Of a stretch of 25,913 nucleotides of DNA, positions 1-8,024 are shown piece by piece. Position numbers and translations under genes: made by a program. Source of the stretch: JAGLSB01 sp023135955 (GTDB lineage: Bacteria; Bacteroidota; Bacteroidia; Bacteroidales; GCA-2748055); contig DAOVIO010000041.1 in assembly GCA_030673645.1 (NCBI GenBank), forward strand, positions 1 to 25,913. Reading direction: 5' to 3'. The notes below the pieces were generated by a model. It had not been told where the DNA came from. It saw nothing but the letters and a program-made list of their open reading frames with translations, and ran no database searches. The first letter of the stretch is position 1, and every line of letters starts with the position of its first letter.

Positions 1-819
1 AGCATTTGTAAGCTCGAAAGGAAGGTGATTAGCATAAAACTCATTGAAATTCTCACCAACTGTTTTAAAAATATAACCTGTACTTTTAAGATTCCTGCCC
101 GTTTTTGCTTTTAGTATGTTAAGTTGAAGGAAGAATAATTCCTCAAATTTTAATCTGTATTCAGCCTTTTTTAAAATTTCAGGATTATCTGGAAAATGAA
201 TATTATGTATGGCCTCACTGAGGTTAATGATACCTGTTTTTTTTATTAACCAGGAAGGAAGGCTTTCTTCCAAATTGCTTGCTGCCGCATTTAACAGGTT
301 GAAGACCATTTTCTGAATAACTTTAGAACTAATATAGCTGTTCTTCAGTTTTTCAGTAGTATGATACATTGGTTGGAGTCTGGTGCTTAGACTTTTTTCC
401 TTTGAGATTTCATCAATATCAGGATGTATAATATTTATCCGGTTTTTGAAAACAGAAGGTTTCCCAAAAACAATAAATTCAACATTGGTTTTATGATTTT
501 CAGGTATCCATTTATAGCCCTTAAACCAAAGTAATTCAATGATTCCTGTCCCGTCCGAAAATTCTGCGGTAAGTCTTTTTTGGCCACGACCTTTACTACT
601 AAGCTGATATGAAATAATTTTCCCTTTTAGCTGAATATATGGTAAATCGGATTGAAGTTCACTTATTTTATAAAATTTTGTCCTGTCAACATATCGGTAA
701 GGAAAGTAATACAGTAAATCGCGTAATGTGTATATACCCAACTCCTTATTGAGGATTTCTGACCTTTTAGGGCCTACGCCGGGCAAAAATTTTATTTCAC
801 TGTTTAAGTTATCCTGCAT
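1..819 (-). CDS. recG: ATP-dependent DNA helicase RecG, N-terminal part (cut by window edge)
   Basis: The open frame reads from ATG at 819 to the left edge (273 codons, no stop), so only the N-terminal part is present. RecG remodels stalled replication forks and Holliday junctions. The start gives MQDNLNSEIKFLPGVGPKRS; the FLPGVGPKR motif and the following LGIYTLRDLLYYFPYRYVDR segment are typical of the RecG N-terminal helical and wedge region. An OB-fold-like stretch follows (IQLKGKIISYQLSSKGRGQK, then LTAEFSDGTGIIELLWFKG). The helicase motor lies outside the window. The ATG was chosen because the family usually begins a few residues before the helix-hairpin-helix-like motif. The gene diverges from the metallophosphoesterase gene across a repeat-bearing gap. 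Family assignment is confident. Confidence 0.9.
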   Translation of the reverse strand, partial: MQDNLNSEIKFLPGVGPKRSEILNKELGIYTLRDLLYYFPYRYVDRTKFYKISELQSDLPYIQLKGKIISYQLSSKGRGQKRLTAEFSDGTGIIELLWFKGYKWIPENHKTNVEFIVFGKPSVFKNRINIIHPDIDEISKEKSLSTRLQPMYHTTEKLKNSYISSKVIQKMVFNLLNAAASNLEESLPSWLIKKTGIINLSEAIHNIHFPDNPEILKKAEYRLKFEELFFLQLNILKAKTGRNLKSTGYIFKTVGENFNEFYANHLPFELTNA

Positions 820-837
820 ATCTTCAAATATCGGAAA

Positions 838-867
838 AAAAAGTATAGTCTTTGTTTCAATTCCAAA
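838..867 (-). promoter_or_regulatory. Candidate Bacteroidota-type promoter for recG
   Basis: On the minus strand TTTG (867-864) is followed, after 18 nt, by TACTTTTT (845-838). This matches TAnnTTTG at all fixed positions except the last, and lies 18 nt before the recG start codon. Spacing fits the TTTG/TAnnTTTG consensus of the Bacteroidota primary sigma factor. Inferred from pattern only. Confidence 0.4.
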
Positions 868-1006
868 TCAATTATTAAAAGATTATTTTTGGTAAATATA
901 TTTATAGATTGGAGAAATGAACGGAATTAGAATAAATTTGTTTCTTTATTGATGAAAAGGAAGATGTGATATTAGTTGTTTCTAATCGATTATTACATAT
1001 GAATGC

Positions 1007-1240
1007 AGCTCCAGAGGAGCGACATCTTTGTAGAACAATAACAATTCAAAGTCAAAGCTCCAGAGGAGCGATAGCTTTGTAGAAAATAGATGAGACTACA
1101 AACCCAAGCTCCGTAGGAGCGAAATCTTTATTGAACAGAATATGAATATATATATTTGAATGCTATAATTAGATTTCGCTCCTATGGAGCTAATAGGAAT
1201 AATCTATTATTTTGTTACAAAGATATTGCTCCTCTGGAGC
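1007..1240. repeat. Cluster of five REP-like palindromic repeats (GCTCC-nnnn-GGAGC family)
   Basis: Three direct copies of a 29-nt unit lie at 1007-1035, 1056-1084 and 1107-1135. Each is a palindrome GCTCC(AGAG or GTAG)GGAGC-type stem followed by a tail similar to GACATCTTTGTAGAA. Two inverted copies follow at 1171-1191 and 1215-1240; both carry tail sequence reading AGATTTC or ACAAAGATAT ahead of the stem. The palindrome centre varies (CAGAG, CGTAG, CTATG, CTCTG) while the stem arms are kept, as expected if base pairing matters. The arrangement of three forward and two reverse copies resembles bacterial REP/BIME elements mobilised in trans by REP-associated tyrosine transposases; no such transposase is in this window. 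Identity as a mobile repeat family is inference. Confidence 0.75.
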
Positions 1241-1274
1241 AAATAATTAAATCATAATAATATCATTTACATCT

Positions 1275-1282
1275 TAATTTTG
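1275..1282 (+). promoter_or_regulatory. Candidate -7 element (TAATTTTG) upstream of metallophosphoesterase
   Basis: TAATTTTG is an exact match to TAnnTTTG, 46 nt before the ATG at 1329. No clear TTTG partner is visible 17-23 nt upstream, so this is a weak call. Confidence 0.3.
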
Positions 1283-1328
1283 TTGAGATATATTTATTGC
1301 AATACAGAAAGAGATTTAAACTAAATAC

Positions 1329-2594
1329 ATGAAAAGTCAGATTTTAGCTATTGGGATTATCTTATTAGTATTTGTTGTTCTGGTTGATGTCTATTCCTTC
1401 CGTGGAATATCCAGATTAGCCTCAGGGTTAACCAGAACTAATAATCTGATTATACTTTCTGTATTTCTGATTACTGGATTAATAGCAACCGCTCTCATTG
1501 TTTGGCTGATGCTTAAAAGTGATAAATTTGAGTATAGTAAAATGATGTCGTATACCAGTGGACTAATGGGCTATATGGTATTATTTTATGTTCCAAAATT
1601 ATTTTTTATATTTTTTCTGTTAATTAGAGATATTGCTTTATTGGTAAACCGTATTACTTCTTCCTTTTCTAACCCGGATATTCGAGCATCCGGCGATTTA
1701 TTCATTTCACGAGCTGACTTCATATTGCAGGCCGGGATTATTATTGCAACTATACCATTTCTTTCAATAATTTGGGGAATATGGAAGGGACGCTATAACT
1801 ATAAAGTTAATAATGTGGAGCTTTCATTTAAAAACCTTCCACCTTCCTTTGAGGGATTGAAAATTATTCAGATCTCTGATTTACACCTTGGAAGTTTCGG
1901 GAAGGATACTTCAAAATTAAAGCTTGCTATTAAATTAATAAATAAGCAAGAGGCTGATTATGTATTATTTACTGGTGATATTGTAAACAACCTGGCTTCG
2001 GAAATGGAGGTTTTTGCAGCCGTACTACAGGAGATAAAGGCAAAAAAAGGGAAGTTTTCAATTCTTGGAAATCACGATTATGGTAGATATTATAGATGGT
2101 CGTCGAAAGAAGATTTAAATGCAAATATGGAGCTATTGTATCGTTTACATCAAGAAGCAGGCTTTAAGCTATTAAGAAATGAAACAGCATTTCTTGAGAG
2201 CGAGAATGACAGGATAGCATTAATTGGCGTAGAAAATTGGGGAATACCTCCTTTTCCACAACTCGGTGATCTTGGAGTAGCAATGAAAGATGTTTTAGAC
2301 AATGACTTCAAAATCCTGATGTCTCATGATCCCTCACATTGGGATGCTGTTGTTCTTCCGGAAACAGATATTGATCTGACTTTATCAGGACATACTCATG
2401 GAATGCAATTCGCTATTAACATTCCGGGATGGAAATGGAGTCCTGTGAAACTTAAATATCCCAGATGGTCGGGGCTTTATCAGGAAGGATTGCAATATTT
2501 GTATGTGAATATCGGACTAGGCTATATCGCTTTTCCGGGGCGAGTAGGAACACCTCCTGAAATTACTTTGTTTACTCTTAATACAAGTCATTAA
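1329..2594 (+). CDS. Membrane-anchored metallophosphoesterase (YkuE/YaeI type)
   Basis: A 421-aa calcineurin-like phosphoesterase with an N-terminal membrane domain. Hydrophobic helices lie near residues 4-20, 40-62, 76-105 and 133-151, followed by the catalytic domain from about residue 175 to the end. Metal-binding motifs of the family appear in order: DLHLG (Asp184, His186), TGDIV (Asp217), GNHD (Asn248, His249), SHDP (His333) and GHTHG (His355, His357). All the usual ligands are present, so it should be active. The catalytic domain probably lies just outside one face of the inner membrane. Family members hydrolyse phospholipid-like or nucleotide diphosphate substrates; the substrate here cannot be read. 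First gene of a same-strand run, with 79 nt before the methyltransferase gene. Confidence 0.88.
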   Translation: MKSQILAIGIILLVFVVLVDVYSFRGISRLASGLTRTNNLIILSVFLITGLIATALIVWLMLKSDKFEYSKMMSYTSGLMGYMVLFYVPKLFFIFFLLIRDIALLVNRITSSFSNPDIRASGDLFISRADFILQAGIIIATIPFLSIIWGIWKGRYNYKVNNVELSFKNLPPSFEGLKIIQISDLHLGSFGKDTSKLKLAIKLINKQEADYVLFTGDIVNNLASEMEVFAAVLQEIKAKKGKFSILGNHDYGRYYRWSSKEDLNANMELLYRLHQEAGFKLLRNETAFLESENDRIALIGVENWGIPPFPQLGDLGVAMKDVLDNDFKILMSHDPSHWDAVVLPETDIDLTLSGHTHGMQFAINIPGWKWSPVKLKYPRWSGLYQEGLQYLYVNIGLGYIAFPGRVGTPPEITLFTLNTSH

Positions 2595-2673
2595 TGGAAA
2601 TTGACGCTATCATTTATAATAAATTAATTCATCATTCTCTCATTCATTATTCACTATTTAACGAAGTGTTAAT

Positions 2674-3468
2674 ATGTCAGATCTACAATTTATTTTTCGA
2701 TACATTAATTATAAGATATTTTCAAAAAGCAAGAAAGGGCATGACGTTCACTCACCTTTTGTTTTCGATTTTATTGCTAAGGTATTAGGGAATTATGCTA
2801 CGTATAAATCGCAGTATATTAAGAATATCCTTTCATGGCATGAAAGCCTCACAAAGAATAAAGATAAAATTAATATATGCGAAATTGGTGCTGGATCCAG
2901 GAAGGAGACAAAGGGGTCTGTTAAAGTTAATAGCTTGGTGAAGAAAACTGGAATCCGTCCCAGGTACGGACAATTGTTATGGAGAATATTATACTATTAT
3001 AAACCTGAGGCTGTAATTGAATTTGGTACTGGAATGGGAGTCAGCACTGCTTATCTTGCCGGTTCTTTGCCAGATGTTAAGGTGCACACGGTTGAAGGCG
3101 ATGCAGAAAGACTTGTCTTTGCCCAGAAGGAATTTCGGAAACTCGGATTGAAAAATATTATCGGATATAATGAAAACTTTGATGACTTCATTACAAAATC
3201 CAATTTCAAAAAAAATAATTATGCAATTTTTTTAGATGGGAATCACAGACAGGAACCAACTATTAGATATTTTAATTATTTTGTAAATATTTGTGATGAG
3301 AATAGTTTTATTATTTTAGATGATATTAACTGGTCAGGAGAAATGAGGGAAGCCTGGAAGATTATTAAAGATCATCCATTAGTCAGTATAAGTATCGACT
3401 TGTTTTTTATTGGAATAGTATTTTTCAGGAAGGGAATTCCCAAACAGGGGTTTGTTTTAAACTTTTAG
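2674..3468 (+). CDS. Class I SAM-dependent methyltransferase (O-methyltransferase-like)
   Basis: A 264-aa predicted soluble protein. Rossmann motif I is VIEFGTGMGVSTAYLAG (residues 114-130), followed by the acidic motif II end HTVEGD (138-143), where Glu141 should bind the SAM ribose. Later strands FLDGNH (186-191) and FIILDDINW (212-220) resemble the catechol O-methyltransferase-like family (Methyltransf_24 type). Residues 1-110 form an N-terminal extension with a conserved-looking GHDVHSPFVFDFI segment; this layout recurs in Bacteroidota proteins of unknown substrate. ATG at 2674 was chosen as the only start giving this N-terminus. It lies between the phosphoesterase and ABC ATPase genes on the same strand. 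Fold is confident, substrate unknown. Confidence 0.8.
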   Translation: MSDLQFIFRYINYKIFSKSKKGHDVHSPFVFDFIAKVLGNYATYKSQYIKNILSWHESLTKNKDKINICEIGAGSRKETKGSVKVNSLVKKTGIRPRYGQLLWRILYYYKPEAVIEFGTGMGVSTAYLAGSLPDVKVHTVEGDAERLVFAQKEFRKLGLKNIIGYNENFDDFITKSNFKKNNYAIFLDGNHRQEPTIRYFNYFVNICDENSFIILDDINWSGEMREAWKIIKDHPLVSISIDLFFIGIVFFRKGIPKQGFVLNF

Positions 3469-3526
3469 TAAATATTCTTCATATTTTCACGTTTATATCA
3501 CTAAATTCGTAAAAATTTAAAAAATC

Positions 3527-4249
3527 ATGTCAAATATTATTGAACTCGATAAGGTTGTAAAGTATTATTATATTGGAAGTATAGTTGTAAAGGCGCTTCA
3601 GTCTATTACTCTGGATATTAAGACAAATGAGTATGTTGCTATTATGGGGCCATCGGGATCTGGTAAATCCACCCTCATGAATCTGTTAGGATGTTTGGAT
3701 ACGACTACCAATGGTAAGTATGTATTAAATGGTACTGATGTTAGTAAGATGGATGATAATCAGCTGGCAGATGTCAGAAATTCTGAAATAGGATTTATAT
3801 TTCAGACTTTTAACTTACTTCCAAGATATAATGCATTAGAAAATGTAATGCTACCCTTAATATACGCAGGCAAGAATAAGGCTTATCGGGAAGAAAGAGC
3901 GAAGAAAGTTCTTAATGATGTAGGACTAAGTGATCGAATGCATCATAAACCGAATGAATTATCCGGAGGACAGCGCCAGAGGGTAGCGGTAGCAAGAGCT
4001 ATGGTTAATGATCCATCTATTATTCTCGCTGATGAGCCTACAGGAAATCTTGATTCAAAAACTTCTATAGATATGATGGCTCTTTTTGGAGAAATTCAGG
4101 AAAGAGGAAATACTATGATATTAGTTACACATGAAGAAGATATTGCCAGACATTCACATCGAATAATAAGGTTAATTGATGGACTCGTCGATTCCGACCT
4201 GGTAAATGAAAACCCTAAAATTGCGGTTTTTAACAATCAAAATCAATAA
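3527..4249 (+). CDS. ABC transporter ATP-binding protein (LolD/MacB/FtsE-like)
   Basis: A 240-aa ATPase subunit. Walker A is GPSGSGKST (residues 41-49), the Q-loop lies in FQTFNLLP (92-99), the signature is LSGGQRQRVAVARA (145-158), Walker B is IILADEPTGNLD (165-176), and the switch His is H202. The FQTFNLLPR and DEPTGNLDS wording is typical of the MacB/LolD exporter group that works on lipoproteins, macrolides or peptides from the inner-membrane side. No permease gene is next to it, so its membrane partner must be encoded elsewhere. The cobalamin adenosyltransferase gene starts 2 nt after its stop, so the two are probably cotranscribed. Upstream gap is 58 nt. Confidence 0.9.
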   Translation: MSNIIELDKVVKYYYIGSIVVKALQSITLDIKTNEYVAIMGPSGSGKSTLMNLLGCLDTTTNGKYVLNGTDVSKMDDNQLADVRNSEIGFIFQTFNLLPRYNALENVMLPLIYAGKNKAYREERAKKVLNDVGLSDRMHHKPNELSGGQRQRVAVARAMVNDPSIILADEPTGNLDSKTSIDMMALFGEIQERGNTMILVTHEEDIARHSHRIIRLIDGLVDSDLVNENPKIAVFNNQNQ

Positions 4250-4251
4250 AG

Positions 4252-4800
4252 GTGAAGATCTATACTAAAACAGGTGATACTGGTTCAACATCTTTGATCG
4301 GTGGTAAACGTGTACCTAAATATCATGAAAGAATTGAAGTTTATGGAAGTATGGATGAGCTGATTTCATTTATTGGACTACTAAGAGATGCTTACAAAGT
4401 TGAGGAATACCAAAAGCTACTTATTAAGATACAGGACAAATTAATGGTGTGTTCATCATTGCTTGCCAGCGATTGTGAGGATTGCCCTAATGATTTACCT
4501 TCTATTTCCGAAAAAGACATTAAACTACTTGAAGATGAGATAGATAAAATGGAGGCCTTATTAAATCCGCTAAAATCTTTTATATTACCTGGAGGTCATC
4601 AGGCTGTTTCTGTTTGTCATATTGTACGAACTATTTGTAGGAGAGTTGAAAGACAAACTGCTAAATTAGCAGACCATATTGAATTGGACGAGAATATTAT
4701 AAAATATTTAAATCGTCTGTCCGATTATTTCTTTGTATTATCAAGGCAAATTTCTAAAGATTTAAATGTGGAAGAAATTCCTTGGAAACCGGGCTTGTAA
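4252..4800 (+). CDS. Cob(I)alamin adenosyltransferase, PduO type
   Basis: A 182-aa protein matching the PduO/MMAB family, which transfers the adenosyl group of ATP to cob(I)alamin to make coenzyme B12. Diagnostic features are the N-terminal ATP-binding segment KIYTKTGDTGSTSLIGG (residues 2-18), VYGSMDELISFIG (30-42), and the helix CHIVRTICRRVERQ (122-135) followed by YLNRLSDYFFVLSRQ (152-166). Length is normal for the family. The start codon is GTG at 4252, only 2 nt after the ABC gene's stop; no in-frame ATG fits and the family begins right here. The AAAGG just before the GTG may act as a short ribosome-binding site. Translational coupling to the ABC gene is likely. Confidence 0.92.
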   Translation: MKIYTKTGDTGSTSLIGGKRVPKYHERIEVYGSMDELISFIGLLRDAYKVEEYQKLLIKIQDKLMVCSSLLASDCEDCPNDLPSISEKDIKLLEDEIDKMEALLNPLKSFILPGGHQAVSVCHIVRTICRRVERQTAKLADHIELDENIIKYLNRLSDYFFVLSRQISKDLNVEEIPWKPGL

Positions 4801-4824
4801 GTATTAATATTTTTTTTATATTTG
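4794..4824 (+). promoter_or_regulatory. Bacteroidota-type promoter for the DUF2795 gene
   Basis: CTTG (4794-4797), a 19-nt spacer, then TATATTTG (4817-4824), an exact match to TAnnTTTG. It lies 45 nt before the ATG at 4870 and overlaps the end of the adenosyltransferase gene. This is the best promoter match I found in the window, suggesting the small gene is transcribed on its own. Confidence 0.6.
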
Positions 4825-4869
4825 CGCAAAATTAGACAATAAGCGTATAATATATAAATAGACCTAGTT

Positions 4870-5091
4870 ATGTACTGGACTCTCGAATTAGCCTCAAAAT
4901 TAGAAGATGCACCCTGGCCTGCAAGTAAAGAAGAATTAATAGACTTTGGTATTCGTTCGGGTGCTCCCCTTGAAGTTATTGAGAATCTGCAGGAAATTGA
5001 AGAAGAAGGTGAAATCTTTGAAAGTATTGAAGATATCTGGCCTGATTACCCCAGTAAAGATGATTTCTTCTTCAATGAAGATGAATATTAA
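4870..5091 (+). CDS. DUF2795 family small acidic protein
   Basis: A 73-aa, strongly acidic protein beginning MYWTLELASKLEDAPWPASK and ending in FFFNEDEY. The segments APWPASKEELIDF, SGAPLEVIENLQEI and IWPDYPSKDDF are those of the DUF2795 protein that is nearly invariant across Bacteroidota. No biochemical function is established to my knowledge. No signal peptide or membrane helix is visible, so it should be cytoplasmic. It has its own promoter match immediately upstream, and it converges with the ostA-like gene, leaving only 22 nt between the two stops. An overlapping frame at 4946-5140 is a shadow. Confidence 0.88.
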   Translation: MYWTLELASKLEDAPWPASKEELIDFGIRSGAPLEVIENLQEIEEEGEIFESIEDIWPDYPSKDDFFFNEDEY

Positions 5092-5113
5092 TCAGCACAC
5101 CAGCACACCAACC

Positions 5114-6658
5114 CTATTTCTTCCAAATAAACACTTCTGATTTATTCAGCGGTCGGTAATCGTCAAACCACACAAAATTTGAAAATCTGGATTCAGTTTC
5201 CGGAAATTTGGAAATCGGGAAATACGTTCCCTTTGGTTGTGTGAGATAGATGATCTGATCAATTTCATTTTCAACAAAGCGTATTATCAGGTTCGAGCTA
5301 AGGGTTTTATTCACTCCAATTATATTTTCTTCCTCTTTAGCATAATAAATACTTTGAGAATTACCATCAACGTTAATATGTTGAATTTTATTATTTTTAA
5401 TAAAGCCAGTCATATTCCGGCCTTTAATCTGGTTAAATTTTATTGAATCTTCCTGCGAAATTATAAAAGCTGAATTGATCATCTCAATTCTGTTTAATTG
5501 CTTGTTTTTTGTATAAAGTTCGATGAACTCTGAAGTCATTTGATTCTCATCAGACCATAATACCGGTTCCCCATAAAAACGAAATACTGAATCTATATCG
5601 CTATACACCATAGAATCACACTTTCCCTGGATATCTGGCCGGAAAAATTTAACATGATTATAAGTTTTGATAAGTCTTTTATCAGGTATTGTGTCAGCGA
5701 TTGAAAGGAGAGTATCGGCATGAATAAAAAGAGAATCCCCTTTGTCAATTTGTATCATTAAAGCACTGTCGGTAATCATTACATATTCGCTTTCTTCATA
5801 GTAAATTGCATAATTACCTTGTAAAATAATATCCTGTGCTGTATCAATCATTTCAACATTTATAAAAGCTTTACCCATACCAGTTTCCCGTTCATAATAG
5901 ATAGAGTCTCCAAGGAGGATGGAACCTTTACTTTCGAGCCTTGCATTTTGATTAAATTGTGAGATGTTGTTTTGGGTATCGTACCATCCATTTTCACAAT
6001 AAATATAATTGTCTTCTGAAATAATATCTGTGGGCCCTAGAAAATATGAGATTTCGGTTTGAGTATTATATTTAAGTGTATCAGAATACATTGTGTAATC
6101 AGGATTAGTAACAACAACACTATCCTTAAAAAAGAGTAGTTTTTCTTTAGTGTAATAATATCCGACTTCACTTTTTAGATTGTTCTCTCCATTGACAATA
6201 TTACCACCGCCTAAATAGTATGCTAGATCATTACCGAAATTATGATCAATATAATCAGTTGTTAATCTTGTTTCTTTATCGATTAGAAGCACATTATTCC
6301 TAACCCTGGCAATCTTATTATCGCCTTCGTATTTAAGGAAATCACCATACAGGTCAAGTGTATCACTTTGCCACAGGTGAACATTTGAATATGCGTCAAC
6401 AAGATTCTCTTCAGAAAAATAATGCGCACTATCGCAGGTCATATATATATCTTCATGCACAAAAACCACATTACCCATCAGACGTTTTGCACCTTTACCC
6501 AATTCGGCATCGAATTCAATAAAATCGGATGTAATATCAATTTTTTTTACTTCTTCCTGAGCAAGTATAGGGTGCAAGCTTAGGACATATATAAATATGA
6601 CGGTAAGAATTTTTGCCTTGTCCTTCAGATATGCATATGGAAGAGTCAAGTAAGACAT
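5114..6658 (-). CDS. OstA-like LPS-transport periplasmic protein (LptA/OstA_N family)
   Basis: A 514-aa secreted protein. Residues 1-33 form a signal peptide ending LHPILAQ, after a hydrophobic core at about 17-31. From about residue 38 the repetitive beta pattern of the OstA-like domain appears (for example LMGNVVFVHEDIYMTCDSAH at 60-79, then LDLYGDFLKYEG and LTTDYIDHNF), consistent with stacked beta-jellyroll repeats that carry LPS across the periplasm. The family resembles LptA and the LptD N-terminal domain; no C-terminal outer-membrane barrel is evident, and it is longer than E. coli LptA. It is the last gene of the minus-strand run, 21 nt after the surA-like gene. The exact role in Bacteroidota is inferred from homology. 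Confidence 0.83.
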   Translation of the reverse strand: MSYLTLPYAYLKDKAKILTVIFIYVLSLHPILAQEEVKKIDITSDFIEFDAELGKGAKRLMGNVVFVHEDIYMTCDSAHYFSEENLVDAYSNVHLWQSDTLDLYGDFLKYEGDNKIARVRNNVLLIDKETRLTTDYIDHNFGNDLAYYLGGGNIVNGENNLKSEVGYYYTKEKLLFFKDSVVVTNPDYTMYSDTLKYNTQTEISYFLGPTDIISEDNYIYCENGWYDTQNNISQFNQNARLESKGSILLGDSIYYERETGMGKAFINVEMIDTAQDIILQGNYAIYYEESEYVMITDSALMIQIDKGDSLFIHADTLLSIADTIPDKRLIKTYNHVKFFRPDIQGKCDSMVYSDIDSVFRFYGEPVLWSDENQMTSEFIELYTKNKQLNRIEMINSAFIISQEDSIKFNQIKGRNMTGFIKNNKIQHINVDGNSQSIYYAKEEENIIGVNKTLSSNLIIRFVENEIDQIIYLTQPKGTYFPISKFPETESRFSNFVWFDDYRPLNKSEVFIWKK

Positions 6659-6679
6659 ATATTAATTGAAAAATAATTT

Positions 6680-8014
6680 CTAATCAATCCAGATGCCTTT
6701 TAAGGGTATACAATCCTGGTATAAAGGATCAACTTTGTAATAGGTTTCACTTTTCTTTTCAAGAATCCAATCTTCAATGACTATTTGCTTTTTTTCACCG
6801 AGAGCCAAATTCTGGAGTAATAGGTAGTCTTGTTTCATATTAGCCCTGTGCGGATCTGTTCTGGATTTGAGTTTTATTATCTTGTAAACTGTCTTATAAT
6901 TTTCATCAAGTGACTCATAAGGTTTTGATATTTCTCCAAGTTCCAGATCTCGTGCAGTTTCATAATCTTTAGTATCAAGTTGCTTTAATTCGAATTGAGA
7001 TGAGTTAGTTTGTGGATTTACCATAATGCCTTTATTGATAGCAGTGCTTTTATCTTGAGAAAAGTATCTTGCAGCAGTTTCAAACTTAATTGAATCTAAC
7101 CTGATTAGATTTGCCAAACTATCAAGTTTTGTAATGGCTTGTTGGCGAGCATCAACGTTAATTCTTGGCTTCATAAGAATATGTCTCGTCCTCACCCTAT
7201 CATCTTGTCGTTCAACCAGTTGAATAATATGATAACCGAATTTGGATTCAACAATTTTTGATACTCCACCTTTTTTCAGACCGAAAGCTTCTTTTGCATA
7301 GGCAGCATCAAGCTCTCCTTTACCCAAAAAACCAATATCGCCACCATCCGAAGCAGAAGGGCCTTCAGAGTATAAAATTGCAAGAGTCTCAAAATTTTCC
7401 CCTTCTAAAATTCTCTTTCTCAAATTAAGGAGTCTCTCTTTAACCTCGAAAATGGCAGCATCTCCAAGAGCTGGAAATATCATAATATGTTGGATCTCAA
7501 CAAGTGCATCAATATATGGGATGCTATCTTTAGGTATAGAATTATAAAACTTTCGAACGTCGGATGGCGTTGTTTTAACATCTCCGGTTATTATCCCATG
7601 CATCTGCTGAGTAATCATCTGATCCCTGACAGTGCTTCTTAAGTCTTCTTTAATTTCGAGAACTGTTTTATTAAAATAATTCTCTAATTCTTCTACAGAC
7701 CCCATCTGGCTTATGAAATATTGTAATCTTTGATCCATGCTCATTTCAACGCTGGATTCAGAAACTTCGACGCTGTCAATCTTTGCCTGATTCATCATAA
7801 GTTTTTGTTCTAAAAAGTCTCTGTAAATCATGCACTTCAAATCAGGCTGATTAATTCCTTGAGCCCTATATTGAAGGTATTGGTTTTCCACATCGGACTG
7901 AAGTATTGTAAATTCTCCCACAATTCCTACAACCTTATCAATAAGTAAAGGTTGCCCAATAGCTGAGCCTGCAAACAAAATAATTCCTATAATAATCTGT
8001 AATAATTTCTTCAT
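6680..8014 (-). CDS. surA: SurA-like periplasmic peptidyl-prolyl isomerase
   Basis: A 444-aa secreted chaperone/isomerase for outer-membrane protein biogenesis. The start is placed at ATG 8014, because it yields the signal peptide MKKLLQIIIGIILFAGSAIG; a TTG at 8038 would add eight residues and overlap the upstream gene. A SurA N-terminal helical domain (about 22-165) is followed by a parvulin domain (about 170-270) with IQHIMIFP, GGDIGFLGKGEL and FGYHIIQLVER. A second parvulin-like segment (about 275-380) begins RTRHILMKP but lacks the GG-LGW core, so it is probably non-catalytic. Ten nt separate it from the lipoprotein gene upstream, and 21 nt from the ostA-like gene. Confidence 0.87.
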   Translation of the reverse strand: MKKLLQIIIGIILFAGSAIGQPLLIDKVVGIVGEFTILQSDVENQYLQYRAQGINQPDLKCMIYRDFLEQKLMMNQAKIDSVEVSESSVEMSMDQRLQYFISQMGSVEELENYFNKTVLEIKEDLRSTVRDQMITQQMHGIITGDVKTTPSDVRKFYNSIPKDSIPYIDALVEIQHIMIFPALGDAAIFEVKERLLNLRKRILEGENFETLAILYSEGPSASDGGDIGFLGKGELDAAYAKEAFGLKKGGVSKIVESKFGYHIIQLVERQDDRVRTRHILMKPRINVDARQQAITKLDSLANLIRLDSIKFETAARYFSQDKSTAINKGIMVNPQTNSSQFELKQLDTKDYETARDLELGEISKPYESLDENYKTVYKIIKLKSRTDPHRANMKQDYLLLQNLALGEKKQIVIEDWILEKKSETYYKVDPLYQDCIPLKGIWID

Positions 8015-8024
8015 GTTTTTTCTA

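Larger units (their letters stand above)
820..1328. other. Intergenic gap between recG and metallophosphoesterase gene
   Basis: A gap of 509 nt between two divergent genes. It holds the candidate recG promoter (838-867), the cluster of five palindromic repeats (1007-1240) and a candidate -7 element for the downstream gene (1275-1282). The rest is AT-rich, and I see no convincing gene or structured RNA in it. Confidence 0.7.

Noticed and set aside
1007..1135. Possible CRISPR array: three 29-nt repeats at about 50-nt steps
   Set aside because: Only three direct copies with imperfect repeats, spacers of about 21 nt, and inverted copies immediately after; no cas genes. A REP-like family fits better.
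2594..2788. A 64-codon open frame overlapping the start of the methyltransferase gene
   Set aside because: Low-complexity content, overlap with the well-supported gene at 2674, and no family resemblance.
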